A stretch of 64,000 nucleotides of DNA from Phycisphaerae bacterium (lineage in GTDB: Bacteria > Chloroflexota > Anaerolineae > 4572-78 > J111). The notes under the pieces are model-generated. The model saw only the letters and a program-made list of their open reading frames with translations. It did no database searches and was not told where the DNA came from. The first letter of the stretch is position 1. Every line of letters begins with the position of its first letter. A program made the translations under genes and the position numbers. The DNA is taken from NCBI GenBank assembly GCA_028285035.1, contig JANQQF010000078.1, positions 218,126 through 282,125 on the forward strand, given 5' to 3'. This document shows, piece by piece, positions 1-8,402 of the stretch.

Positions 1-3000
1 AGGTCCACCAAGCCACTATCCTTCCACCCAGTTACATTATTACTAAAGCCTGTACGTACAGAAACCTGGAGCCGATATTGATTCTCAAAGGAGTCCCAAT
101 ATAAGTTGAATTCAATCTTTCGACTGCGTGAATTTAGGGTATCGCGTAGTTGCATCCCCCCTTTACTATTAAAAGTAACATCACCAACATCTGTCACCCT
201 AACTATAAAATCCACACCTGTCGAGGTTGTAATTGGATTCTGAAGATGCACATAGTAATGACCTCGATTACTAGCATCATCATTGTTTCCATACGTACTA
301 AATCCATCGCTAATCAACCGCAAACTACCATCTGCATTAGCAAAGCTACCGGCTTGTTTTTGGGTCCAGCCACTGTTGTAACGACGTTCTCCCCAAGTAA
401 ATCCATTGGTAATTTGTTGAGGGACACAAGTGACAGATACGACTGTGTTAGTAATGTTATTTGTCTCACTTGCCTCATACAAGATGTAGTCTGTTGTATC
501 TGCAAACCCATAGATATCAAAATCACCATATTCATTAAAGAAAAAGTCTGGGTGGGTAACCGTAACTGTATACCCTGGTTGCCCATTCGGAGCTAAGTAA
601 TTCTCCCAATACTTGGCATCACCAGGGAAATTAAAGTTGTTTGCATTATATTTTGGAATAAGTGGTGCTGGGTTTTGATAAAAATCAACATCAAAATAGC
701 GGCTTACTGTTACTGGTCTTAGGTTAGCAATGGTCAATGTAATTGGTGCTGTTGTATTGATCTCAACATTTGGCGGAAGCTCAACCTTTGTAATCGCTAA
801 ATCAGCGGGAGAGATAGCCATTTGAGTAAAGGCAACACGATCTAGATTAATGGCTTCCGAATACATATGATAGAAAACCCCATAACAGCCACAGGTATCA
901 GGTTTTGTGAAATCGGGAGCAGGGGTAAGCGGCAGGTCCTTCAAAGCATAAGTTCTTTCGGCCGAACCACTACCATCTGTAATCATTGTAAACAGAAACT
1001 TACCTGAGTCCGTATCAATACCTACATCTTTCCCATAATATATTTTATAGCTTGTATTAGGCGAGTGGTTGTCGATACGAATGGTAATCTCTGAATTAGG
1101 AAGAACTGTATCACCTTCGAGCACCCGAATCACTGGCACAGGTAAAACAGTTACATCTCGCGTTGCTTGTAAAGCCCCTGTACTATCGTGGTGAGAGGCA
1201 ACCTCATAAAGCTTGGGTCCTGTAGACGCGGTTGCGGCTGTAATCGGAATTCGGTACGGTAATACCACTGCGCCTGATGAACCTGAGTCGAACGTATCTC
1301 CACCACCTGATACTTTAACCCGTATATTACCGAAGTTAAGATAATGAATCACATTCGGATCGTGTTGGAACAGACGAATATTGATTGTGGAATCGATTGG
1401 CCAGGTATATCCCCCATCAACCGTGATATAAGGACCTGCAGGGGTATTGATAGTGAAGTCGACACTAGCAATCGGGGTCGAGGTATCTCCAGGCTCATAG
1501 GTTCTCAGCTTATAAGCCCCATCAGTCCAACCAATTTGAATAAATTCTTCGATCGGACTAAATTGACCAATACCATCAGTGGAGACGTTCGCAACAAGGG
1601 CATCTATTCCTGAGGTTACTCCTTCAATACGAATATCATAATTACTATTCGGGGTGTGTCCTTGTAAGAAGGCTGTTAATAAAGCCCCACGTGGGTATTC
1701 ATCCACCGCTTGAGACAGAATAATCTCTGGGGTATTCACATAAAACTCGCCCGAAGCATGGATTATCCCACCAGGTGAAGGCTCGCTACTTTTTCGAGTA
1801 ATCAAAGTACAAGGGGTTGAACTCCCCTGTGGACATTTTCCTTCCAGAGATTTAGGAATTCTCCAATTGGTGATATCCAAATCGGGAGTTGTATCCGTAA
1901 TGCCCCCCTGAATTAAGGTCTCATTTGTGCCATCTGAATAATACACATCAAATGGACCATCAAGTGCATCTTGGTGGTTTACCAGCTTAATTGAAACATT
2001 TGAATTACTGGCCCAAACATCTCCGCCATCAATTTGCACGAGAGGGGTGTCACCCTTTAGAACGGTAAATGTACTTGGATTGCTAGCCTCACCATACCAA
2101 CCGATGGCAACCTGATCAGTCGTCTTTGTTGAATAAAGAAGATAGTCGCCTGCCGTAACACCCTGAGTGATAACACAGGTAGCAGCAACTTCGACACTGG
2201 GCGAAGTGACATTATACTCAGTCGCCCCCCCGTCTACTTCACAACCTATCGTATATTTGACGCCAGTCCCAGCGGCAGGGTTAGAACCTGGTACTTTTTC
2301 TTCTAGCACAACATGATAGGTACCTATTTGATGGGTACGCAAAGTGATTTCAAGTGGCAAATTCTGCTGTTGTTCGCTACGTTCAGGTACAACAGCAGCA
2401 CCTGACGAAAAAACACCGCCAGCTTCTTCAGGATCAAAGCTAATGTTGCTAGGGGGCGGAGGGAAGCCTAATGATTGGTCGAGTCCTTCATTCTGCATTT
2501 CAACTTCCCCGCGAACGCGGATAAAGTTGCCCCCCAGAATGGTATCAAAAATAGGGTCAATCATCTCCACATTATAGTAAGTGGCCACGACCACATTCAA
2601 CCCCTGATCCCCAGCATAGTCAGCCTTAATTCCGACTGAAGTTGGATCTGTACTTGTATCGACAAATTGCCCCGAGACAACGACACCAAATGCCCCCCCT
2701 AAATCTCGACAGGCTGGATCAATATATTCGGACGATGGGGGTACCCCATCATCACCACAAATTTCACTAACAAATAAGGTCTCACCCCGCTCAATCGCCA
2801 CGGCTCGAATGGCTGCCGCTCGATCTTCAGGATCACACACCCACGGTTCCCCATTAACTTCACCCTCGGGTGTTGTACAATCCCCGGTGGCAGTGGACAA
2901 TAAGTTGGGACGACCAGAGATTGCGTAACGAGCTGCTTCGCGGGCAGCGGTTTGGACTGTGATATAGGCCCAGACAATCCGTGACGCTTCTAAAACCCCT

Positions 3001-3080
3001 AAAATTAACATGAGTAAAATGGGGAGAATAAGGGCAAATTCTGTTAAGGCTTGAGCTTTTGATTTCCGTCGTGAGAGCAC
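1..3080 (-). CDS. TadE-like surface protein with long extracellular region (partial, 3' end off window)
   Basis: Open frame from a GTG at 3078-3080 to the window edge, over 1,020 codons with no stop. AAGGAG sits 7-8 nt upstream of the GTG. The N-terminus (residues 5-45) is TadE/TadG-like: basic SRRKSKAQ, then ALTEFALILPILLMLILG, a Glu followed by a single membrane helix, then a helical stretch ending in AAREAARYA, as in Tad pseudopilins. Ordinary TadE proteins are about 150-200 aa; here the helix anchors a very long Ser/Thr/Gly-rich outside region. Residues ~755-885 resemble a CARDB-type beta sandwich (starts ADLAITKVELPP). The last ~130 residues resemble a concanavalin-like sandwich (GGMQLRD). 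Inferred role: pilus-associated or anchored adhesin. The neighbouring kinase/regulator trio may control it. No short-frame break was seen, so it is not a pseudogene here. Confidence 0.8.
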   Translation of the reverse strand, partial: MLSRRKSKAQALTEFALILPILLMLILGVLEASRIVWAYITVQTAAREAARYAISGRPNLLSTATGDCTTPEGEVNGEPWVCDPEDRAAAIRAVAIERGETLFVSEICGDDGVPPSSEYIDPACRDLGGAFGVVVSGQFVDTSTDPTSVGIKADYAGDQGLNVVVATYYNVEMIDPIFDTILGGNFIRVRGEVEMQNEGLDQSLGFPPPPSNISFDPEEAGGVFSSGAAVVPERSEQQQNLPLEITLRTHQIGTYHVVLEEKVPGSNPAAGTGVKYTIGCEVDGGATEYNVTSPSVEVAATCVITQGVTAGDYLLYSTKTTDQVAIGWYGEASNPSTFTVLKGDTPLVQIDGGDVWASNSNVSIKLVNHQDALDGPFDVYYSDGTNETLIQGGITDTTPDLDITNWRIPKSLEGKCPQGSSTPCTLITRKSSEPSPGGIIHASGEFYVNTPEIILSQAVDEYPRGALLTAFLQGHTPNSNYDIRIEGVTSGIDALVANVSTDGIGQFSPIEEFIQIGWTDGAYKLRTYEPGDTSTPIASVDFTINTPAGPYITVDGGYTWPIDSTINIRLFQHDPNVIHYLNFGNIRVKVSGGGDTFDSGSSGAVVLPYRIPITAATASTGPKLYEVASHHDSTGALQATRDVTVLPVPVIRVLEGDTVLPNSEITIRIDNHSPNTSYKIYYGKDVGIDTDSGKFLFTMITDGSGSAERTYALKDLPLTPAPDFTKPDTCGCYGVFYHMYSEAINLDRVAFTQMAISPADLAITKVELPPNVEINTTAPITLTIANLRPVTVSRYFDVDFYQNPAPLIPKYNANNFNFPGDAKYWENYLAPNGQPGYTVTVTHPDFFFNEYGDFDIYGFADTTDYILYEASETNNITNTVVSVTCVPQQITNGFTWGERRYNSGWTQKQAGSFANADGSLRLISDGFSTYGNNDDASNRGHYYVHLQNPITTSTGVDFIVRVTDVGDVTFNSKGGMQLRDTLNSRSRKIEFNLYWDSFENQYRLQVSVRTGFSNNVTGWKDSGLVD

Positions 3081-3269
3081 CGTTTTACTCCTTCAAAATA
3101 CATCTGATCTTCTTAAAAAATTTCAAAAAATCAGATTTATCAGGTTCTGTCTTATTACACTTATTAGAGTCTCTCGTTTTAAGGAAAGGATACGGGGTAA
3201 CTCAATAATGTTGAAGATTATGTTTTATTAGGGGTTAGTTATTAGTCTTAACCATTAATCGAAACTGCT

Positions 3270-3308
3270 AAAAATTTAAAAACACCCCTGTTTGTAACAG
3301 GGGTGTTT
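3270..3308 (-). terminator. Rho-independent terminator of the 3351-4472 kinase gene
   Basis: An 11-bp perfect stem, AAACACCCCTG / CAGGGGTGTTT (3280-3290 with 3298-3308) and a 7-nt loop. On the minus strand it is followed by TTTTTAAATTTTT. It lies 42 nt past the kinase stop, so it ends the three-gene regulatory unit and separates it from the TadE-like gene. Confidence 0.88.
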
Positions 3309-3350
3309 CTCATAATCATGTACCAACAAAAAAAGGACAAATTATTCCTG

Positions 3351-4472
3351 TTAAAGAGGTAACCAAAAATCTATTCGTGTGCCTCGACCGGGAGCACTAT
3401 CAATATTTAGTTCACCACCCAGCATCTGGGTTCGTTCCCGCATTGTACTGAGACCCATTGTTTTACGATGTTGAAGAGAGGCACTCATTGCTTGATCTGC
3501 ATCAAATCCACTACCATCATCTTCAACCGATACAGAAACTCGATCGTCACCAATATTCATCTCAATCTGAATATGGGTCGCATTGGCATGTTCTCGAACA
3601 TTATTCAGGAGTTGCTGAACCACACGGAAAATTGTGATTTCAGCGTGTGAGGGCAATCTTTGATCCTTGCCAGTGATTGTTAAATTACAAGCCAGCCCCG
3701 TCTTTTGTTCATAATCTTCAATCGCCTTCTTCAAAGTTGGGGTCAACCCTAAATCATCCAGCATCATTGGACGTAAATCAAAGATAAATTCGCGAACTTT
3801 TTGGAAGGTGCCATTTACAGCATTCTTTAGTTCGGTTAGCTCTGTTCTCGCCCGAACCGGATCTGAGTCAAATAAGCGTTCACAAATTTCCGCTTGAAGA
3901 ATTAGGTTGGTTAAGGACTGCGCTGGCCCATCGTGGAGGCGAATAGAGAGGTCTTGTCGCTCAGATTCTTGGGCGTTGATAATTTTGACAATTCCAGTGG
4001 TTTCACCTGAAATCGCTGAAGAACTGCTACTTTCAGCCGCTGCAACACGGCTAGAGTCATCAGATGATATCAATGTACCAGAAACATCTAAAACCTGTCG
4101 CAAACTGTTGGAAAACCGATTGAGATTTTCCTGACGGCTTTGCAACTGCTCAACCTGACCTCGCATCATAAAAAGACGCATCTGGGCCTCTTGAGCTGCC
4201 GTGTAAATCTCTTTAATATCCTGACGAGGCAAGGTATCGATATTCTCTTCAACCATACGTACTTTATTGGTTAATTGAGCATTACGCTGAGCCAACTTCT
4301 CAACTTCCGAGGCACTTTGACTAATGAGAATCTCAATTTCCTTTAATTCCTTTTGAACCTGTTCGTACTCCTGGTTTGTTTGCTCCAGAATGTCTGCCGC
4401 TGTAGGCGGTCCCGTCGGCTGTTCTGGTTCCTCTACGATAGGTTCTTCAGGGGGCAAGCTTTGTATATCCAT
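3351..4472 (-). CDS. Cytosolic sensor histidine kinase, DegS/LiaS (HisKA_3) type
   Basis: 373 aa, no membrane segment. Residues 1-25 are Pro/Glu-rich; ~28-125 form a long coiled coil; a Ser-rich linker follows (~132-156). The dimerisation/phospho-acceptor helix reads SIRLHDGPAQSL with His180. The HATPase_c domain has an N-box (QQLLNNVREHA), G1 (EDDGSGF) and G2 (MGLSTMRERT), all intact. It should autophosphorylate on His180 and phosphorylate a NarL-type regulator, most likely the one encoded just upstream (139-bp gap). The input is probably cytosolic, through the coiled coil. The ATG at 4472 is preceded by GAGGGATGT. DegS-type kinases beside Tad pilus genes are typical in Chloroflexota (known pattern; the link to pili here is inference). 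Confidence 0.9.
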   Translation of the reverse strand: MDIQSLPPEEPIVEEPEQPTGPPTAADILEQTNQEYEQVQKELKEIEILISQSASEVEKLAQRNAQLTNKVRMVEENIDTLPRQDIKEIYTAAQEAQMRLFMMRGQVEQLQSRQENLNRFSNSLRQVLDVSGTLISSDDSSRVAAAESSSSSAISGETTGIVKIINAQESERQDLSIRLHDGPAQSLTNLILQAEICERLFDSDPVRARTELTELKNAVNGTFQKVREFIFDLRPMMLDDLGLTPTLKKAIEDYEQKTGLACNLTITGKDQRLPSHAEITIFRVVQQLLNNVREHANATHIQIEMNIGDDRVSVSVEDDGSGFDADQAMSASLQHRKTMGLSTMRERTQMLGGELNIDSAPGRGTRIDFWLPL

Positions 4473-4611
4473 ACATCCCTCATCTAATAATCACCAAATA
4501 TTTAGGGTTTTCAAGAAATAAACTGGACAAAGTAATCAAACGCATACATTCTATTTTAACCACTTCAGTCTAACTCATTTATTTTCTTGCACACCCTTAA
4601 GGTTACAAGCT

Positions 4612-5307
4612 CTAAGGTTGCTCTTCATCGTCATGAAGACGAATCCAGCCACGTCGAACCGCATACAGAGCAGCCTGTGTTCGATCATTCACAGCCAATT
4701 TTCGTAAAATACTAGTCATATGGTTTTTCACAGTCTGGCGACTGATGCCCAATTCATATGCCACTTCTTTATTACTTTGACCACGAGCAATATGTTGCAA
4801 AATTTCCATCTCACGCGGTGAAAGCGGGGCAAACATATCGTTAGGCATACCATCAACATAAGCGACTTTGTCAAACTGTTGTAATAACCAAGTAGCCACT
4901 TCAGGCTTATTAAGCACTTCATCATCAACAACATAGTTCCCCTTGCTTACCTGCCGAATGGCCTCTACCAAGCGACGGGGTGTAACATCTTTAGGGAAAT
5001 AGGCAGCTGCCCCAGCCCGAACAGAATGAAAAATTTGTTCATCATCGTGATAGGCGGTCAACATAATGATAGAAACTTCAGGCACAGCTTGCTTCAGCTC
5101 GCGGGTTACTTGCAACCCATTCATCCGGGGTAAGTTGATGTCCATCAAGATGACATCCGGCGTCAACTGTTTAGCCAGTCGCAGTGCCTCTTCCCCATCC
5201 GAAATTTCCATGATGACCTCTAAATCCTCTTCAGCTTCGAGAACTCGACGAAGCCCTTGTCGAAATAACGGATGATCATCAACTAACATTACACTTGTTT
5301 TGGCCAT
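4612..5307 (-). CDS. NarL/FixJ-family response regulator
   Basis: 231 aa. The receiver domain (~3-120) has the acidic pair D10/D11, phospho-acceptor D56 (ILMDINLP), T84 and K106, all canonical. A LuxR-type helix-turn-helix spans ~163-220 (LSPREMEIL, SNKEVAYELGIS, QTVKNHMTSI). It is a DNA-binding transcription regulator activated by phosphorylation. GGGAG lies 8 nt before the ATG. It sits between two kinase genes on the same strand (gaps of 114 and 139 bp), so both probably act on it, one possibly without phosphotransfer (see the next gene). The target genes cannot be read from the sequence; the adjacent TadE-like gene is an obvious candidate. Confidence 0.95.
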   Translation of the reverse strand: MAKTSVMLVDDHPLFRQGLRRVLEAEEDLEVIMEISDGEEALRLAKQLTPDVILMDINLPRMNGLQVTRELKQAVPEVSIIMLTAYHDDEQIFHSVRAGAAAYFPKDVTPRRLVEAIRQVSKGNYVVDDEVLNKPEVATWLLQQFDKVAYVDGMPNDMFAPLSPREMEILQHIARGQSNKEVAYELGISRQTVKNHMTSILRKLAVNDRTQAALYAVRRGWIRLHDDEEQP

Positions 5308-5421
5308 TTTCTTACTCCCGTCAAGAAAGTTTATTCAAAAAAGGAAATTCCAGAGAAGTATTTTCCTAGTGGGCGGACCCCTTTAGAAATTTAGAAGAGT
5401 CCTATGAAAAATTTAATAAAA

Positions 5422-6345
5422 TCACAAAGTTGGGTAGGCTACTCGTAAAATTACTTGTGTACCATGTCCCGGTTCACTGAGTACTTTTAGTTTGCCATGC
5501 AAGAGTTCAGCGTAATCAACCATTCGGGCTAAACCCAAATTACGCCGAGAATTACCCAATTTTTCTGAAACAAGACCATCCCCGTTATCAACGACACTAA
5601 ACTGTAAGACCCCTTGATCTTCTTCAACGATAACATCAACCTGGCTTGCGTTAGCGTGTCGATGTACATTGATCAGGGCTTCTTGTAAGACCCGAAAAAT
5701 AGCATTTTCCATAATACTAGGCAGGCGGCCTATATTGGTCTGGATACGTAGTTGGGTGGTTAAGCCTGTTTGTGTTTCATACTGCTCAAGATATCGACGA
5801 ATGCCTTCTCCAAGTCCAAAATTACTTAATATCGCGGCTGGTTCTAAATTTGTGATAAAATGACGAATATCCGTCAAACCTTGTTCTAATTCAGCCTGAA
5901 GTGCATCCAATCCTTCAGATACAGAGTCTTGGCCTCCAGCAAGTAAGTGCCGACAGGAGGCTAATTCGAAGATTGCATTTGCCAAAAGCTGACCAACGCC
6001 ATCTTCTAATTCACGAGCAAGCTGAGCACGTTCTTCCTCTTGGCTTTGTAAAATCCTTATGCGCGGCCAATGATTATCATCAAGTTGAGAGACATCTTGT
6101 TTGGTATGTAGTGCTTTTTGAATAAATTCGCTTTTAGCAGCCAAGCGCAACAAATGTTGACTTAATTCTTGCAAATATTCGCTATCCGAAGTTACAGAAG
6201 CATGACCATTACCAACATTATTGGTCACTACACTTTGAATATTCAAAGCATCTTGCGCTAACAGTGATAATTTCTGATCAATGTCTTGTAAGGTATGAGA
6301 GGCTCTAGACAGAAACTCTTCTAATGTGGCAGTTTCATCGTTCAT
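5422..6345 (-). CDS. Degenerate DegS-type sensor kinase lacking the phospho-acceptor histidine
   Basis: 307 aa from the ATG at 6345, which has GGGAG at 8-nt spacing; an in-frame ATG at 6351 is too close to that site. No membrane segment. The HisKA_3 helix reads EERAQLARELEDGVGQLL: where the family has His (ELHDGxxQ) this protein has Glu114 (codon GAA, 6004-6006). The ATP-binding domain is complete: N-box QEALINVHRHA, G1 DNGDG, G2 LGLARM. Known biology: such proteins can bind ATP or heterodimerise but cannot carry the phosphoryl group on that His. Inference: a regulatory pseudokinase partner of the 3351-4472 kinase, or an allosteric controller of the regulator between them. It is first in the trio and has its own promoter. 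Confidence 0.88.
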   Translation of the reverse strand: MNDETATLEEFLSRASHTLQDIDQKLSLLAQDALNIQSVVTNNVGNGHASVTSDSEYLQELSQHLLRLAAKSEFIQKALHTKQDVSQLDDNHWPRIRILQSQEEERAQLARELEDGVGQLLANAIFELASCRHLLAGGQDSVSEGLDALQAELEQGLTDIRHFITNLEPAAILSNFGLGEGIRRYLEQYETQTGLTTQLRIQTNIGRLPSIMENAIFRVLQEALINVHRHANASQVDVIVEEDQGVLQFSVVDNGDGLVSEKLGNSRRNLGLARMVDYAELLHGKLKVLSEPGHGTQVILRVAYPTL

Positions 6346-6376
6346 TAACATAACTCCCGCAAAATTGCGCCCCTAT

Positions 6377-6385
6377 AGTATACCA
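6377..6385 (-). promoter_or_regulatory. Extended -10 promoter for the regulatory trio
   Basis: On the minus strand the sequence reads TGGTATACT, an extended -10 with TG, about 30 nt upstream of the ATG at 6345. No good -35 box is visible at the usual spacing, as is common for extended -10 promoters. Confidence 0.5.
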
Positions 6386-6604
6386 CAGATGTTTGAAAAC
6401 AAAGAAGTTCTGTATGATAATCTTACATAACAAAGTAGTTTTAGTGATTTGTGAAAGTAATGCTCAACAAGAATTTTGAGCTTCATCTGAATAGACAGAA
6501 AGTTGAGTAACTCTCAACGGATCATAACAAGGTAAATTGATTTATGTATCCGCTTCAACACAGCTTTCATCATCTAAACTTTTCACTTGTTTCAGGAAGT
6601 TCTT

Positions 6605-6616
6605 CGGTTTACTTAA
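6605..6616 (+). repeat. Dispersed motif CGGTTTACTTAA, copy 1
   Basis: Preceded by GAAGTTCTT and followed by GTACTTGGCAA. The left context resembles copy 2 and the inverse of the copy at 49774, so the shared unit is about 25-30 bp rather than just the 12-bp core. Confidence 0.55.
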
Positions 6617-6778
6617 GTACTTGGCAAAAAATTTTGTGAAATAAAAGATTACTCAAAAACTGGAAATAGTTCCAAATATTGCCAATTTCGCGCCAAATCT
6701 AGAAGTAAACGGCCAGATTGCTCTTGTTTTGAGCAAAAATCCCTAATCAATATTCATCCATTTTTCTAAAACTTCTTG

Positions 6779-6790
6779 CGGTTTACTTAA
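6779..6790 (+). repeat. Dispersed motif CGGTTTACTTAA, copy 2
   Basis: Context TCTAAAACTTCTTG before the core closely matches the reverse complement around 49774-49800 (CTCAAAACTTTTT before the core). A regulator site or a relic of a small mobile repeat are both possible. Confidence 0.55.
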
Positions 6791-6863
6791 CAATAATACC
6801 ACTTCCCAAAATGATTGGCAAGCACATTTTTACATAACGAGTTTTCGTGAACATTGAAGGGAT

Positions 6864-8402
6864 TTACTCTTCGCCAATACTGTAAACAGTCATCGGGTCA
6901 TTTGTTATTTCGCCATTCGTTTCAAACTGTATGGTTAGCCGCTTATTCTGCACCATATTTGGATACCACATCGGAAAGGTGACAAGGTAATCAGCTTCTT
7001 TTATCAAGATATAATCGAATAATGCTGACTCATCACGGATAAAAGGAATGACCTCAGGTGTAATCAACCCAGCTAAATCAATTAAAGGCCGTTGGGCAAA
7101 ATATCCAATTGCTCCAATATCGTGAGCAGCAATTAACGAATTTGGCTGTGTGTTTTGATCGATCCAGTGGGCCACAGCAACCATCTCAGTTTCAATAAAT
7201 CGAACATCTCGTTGGTAGGCCTGAGCACCTAAACCAATGAACCCAATAACCAGCAGAAATAGTGATAATCCAACAACACGTTGTCCGATACGGCCTAAAA
7301 ATCGAGCCTGTTTTGTCTGCCATTTTTGAGCCAAAACGTGATGAGTCCCCCATAGCCCAAGAAGGACGAGCCAGACAATTGCAGGAATTTGATATCGACC
7401 GTGTTGATAAGTGACTGGCAGTCGAATTGCATACAAAATCAAAAAGCTAATCCACCAGGCCCAGATCAAAAATAATTCGGTTTTTCGCTCCCTTATTGTT
7501 AGCCAGCCAGCCCAAACTAAACCCGGGAGTAACAATAATTGTGGTCCGATCAGAATTACACGAAACACACCTTGTACAGAGTCGATAGTTGGACCGAAAT
7601 TACCAAATAGACGCCACCATAATGGATACGTCTGTAATATTGCCCCATACTCGGCCTGTTTGGCGTAAAGTGTATTTGGAAAGGGGTGTCCTGTCAGCCA
7701 TAAATGTAAGCCAATGTATGGTAGGAGTAGAAGCCCTAAACCAACAACCAACCAAAACCAATTTCGCCAAAATTGCCTCATCTGCCCTTTATTGACTCGA
7801 ATAGCCACATCTAGACCAATTAAACCAATTAGGCCAAGCCCTTCTGGGCGAGTCAAGGTCAAAAGACCGGCGAGTACCCCCAAACCGACAAGATATCTTG
7901 GCTTGAACAAAATAGGGGCAACCTGAAGCGTCAAGGCTAAATATCGCTCAACTAAAAACAATGAAAGCCAAATAAAAAGAATTGTTTCCATTCCCGAAAC
8001 AGCTACCCACAAATGATGCCACTCGGCTAAACAAAATAGACCAATCCATAAATCAAGATTGCGTTGTTTTGGAAAAAGTAGCTTAGCTAGTCGAGAGGCA
8101 GTCCAGGCGATTAACGCCAGGAAAAGCAGCCCTAAGCCATATGTCCATAATTTAAAGGGCACATTCAGAAGATAACCAATTCCTAATAAAAGCGACCAAA
8201 GCGGAGATGTCGAGCCTGCGCTGGGTGCCCCAGGGACAAAGGCAAGTTGCCCGCTATCAGCAAGATTACGGGCATAGGTTTGATGAATCCAGGCATCATC
8301 AAGGGGGAAGCCTAGATTTCCAGAATCCAGCATGGAATAGAGAAGATACACGCTCCCCAAGACAATAGCTCCCAGAAACCAAAGCAAGATCGACTTTATC
8401 AT
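6864..8402 (-). CDS. GT-C fold membrane glycosyltransferase
   Basis: 512 aa, hydrophobic along most of its length. After the first membrane helix comes the loop FPLDDAWIHQTYARNLA, with paired Asp35-Asp36, then SAGSTSPLW. An acidic pair in the first external loop is the catalytic signature of GT-C enzymes, which move sugars from polyprenyl-phosphate donors on the outer face of the membrane. The C-terminal soluble part (~400-512) has the NSLIAAHDIGAIGYFA pattern seen in this family. The ATG overlaps the stop of the upstream gene by 4 bases (ATGA), so translation is coupled. It is the last gene of the glycan block. Sugar and acceptor cannot be told from sequence. Confidence 0.82.
   Translation of the reverse strand: MIKSILLWFLGAIVLGSVYLLYSMLDSGNLGFPLDDAWIHQTYARNLADSGQLAFVPGAPSAGSTSPLWSLLLGIGYLLNVPFKLWTYGLGLLFLALIAWTASRLAKLLFPKQRNLDLWIGLFCLAEWHHLWVAVSGMETILFIWLSLFLVERYLALTLQVAPILFKPRYLVGLGVLAGLLTLTRPEGLGLIGLIGLDVAIRVNKGQMRQFWRNWFWLVVGLGLLLLPYIGLHLWLTGHPFPNTLYAKQAEYGAILQTYPLWWRLFGNFGPTIDSVQGVFRVILIGPQLLLLPGLVWAGWLTIRERKTELFLIWAWWISFLILYAIRLPVTYQHGRYQIPAIVWLVLLGLWGTHHVLAQKWQTKQARFLGRIGQRVVGLSLFLLVIGFIGLGAQAYQRDVRFIETEMVAVAHWIDQNTQPNSLIAAHDIGAIGYFAQRPLIDLAGLITPEVIPFIRDESALFDYILIKEADYLVTFPMWYPNMVQNKRLTIQFETNGEITNDPMTVYSIGEE

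Larger units (their letters stand above)
6386..6863. other. Intergenic region carrying a recurring CGGTTTACTTA motif
   Basis: About 480 bp of AT-rich sequence between the regulatory trio and the glycosyltransferase block. No open frame with coding character and no clear terminator hairpin past the 6864 gene. It contains two full copies (6605-6616, 6779-6790) and one partial inverse copy (6703-6712) of a motif that recurs at about 49.8 kb, listed separately. Confidence 0.6.

Noticed and set aside
150..596. Short plus-strand frames over the TadE-like gene (also 1344-1613, 2344-2577)
   Set aside because: The minus frame is continuous for over 3 kb with a coherent protein; the plus frames have no starts with ribosome sites or domains.
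6352..6863. A regulatory RNA or riboswitch in the 6.4-6.9 kb gap
   Set aside because: No compact structured core or terminator-like hairpin visible; only the repeated short motif.
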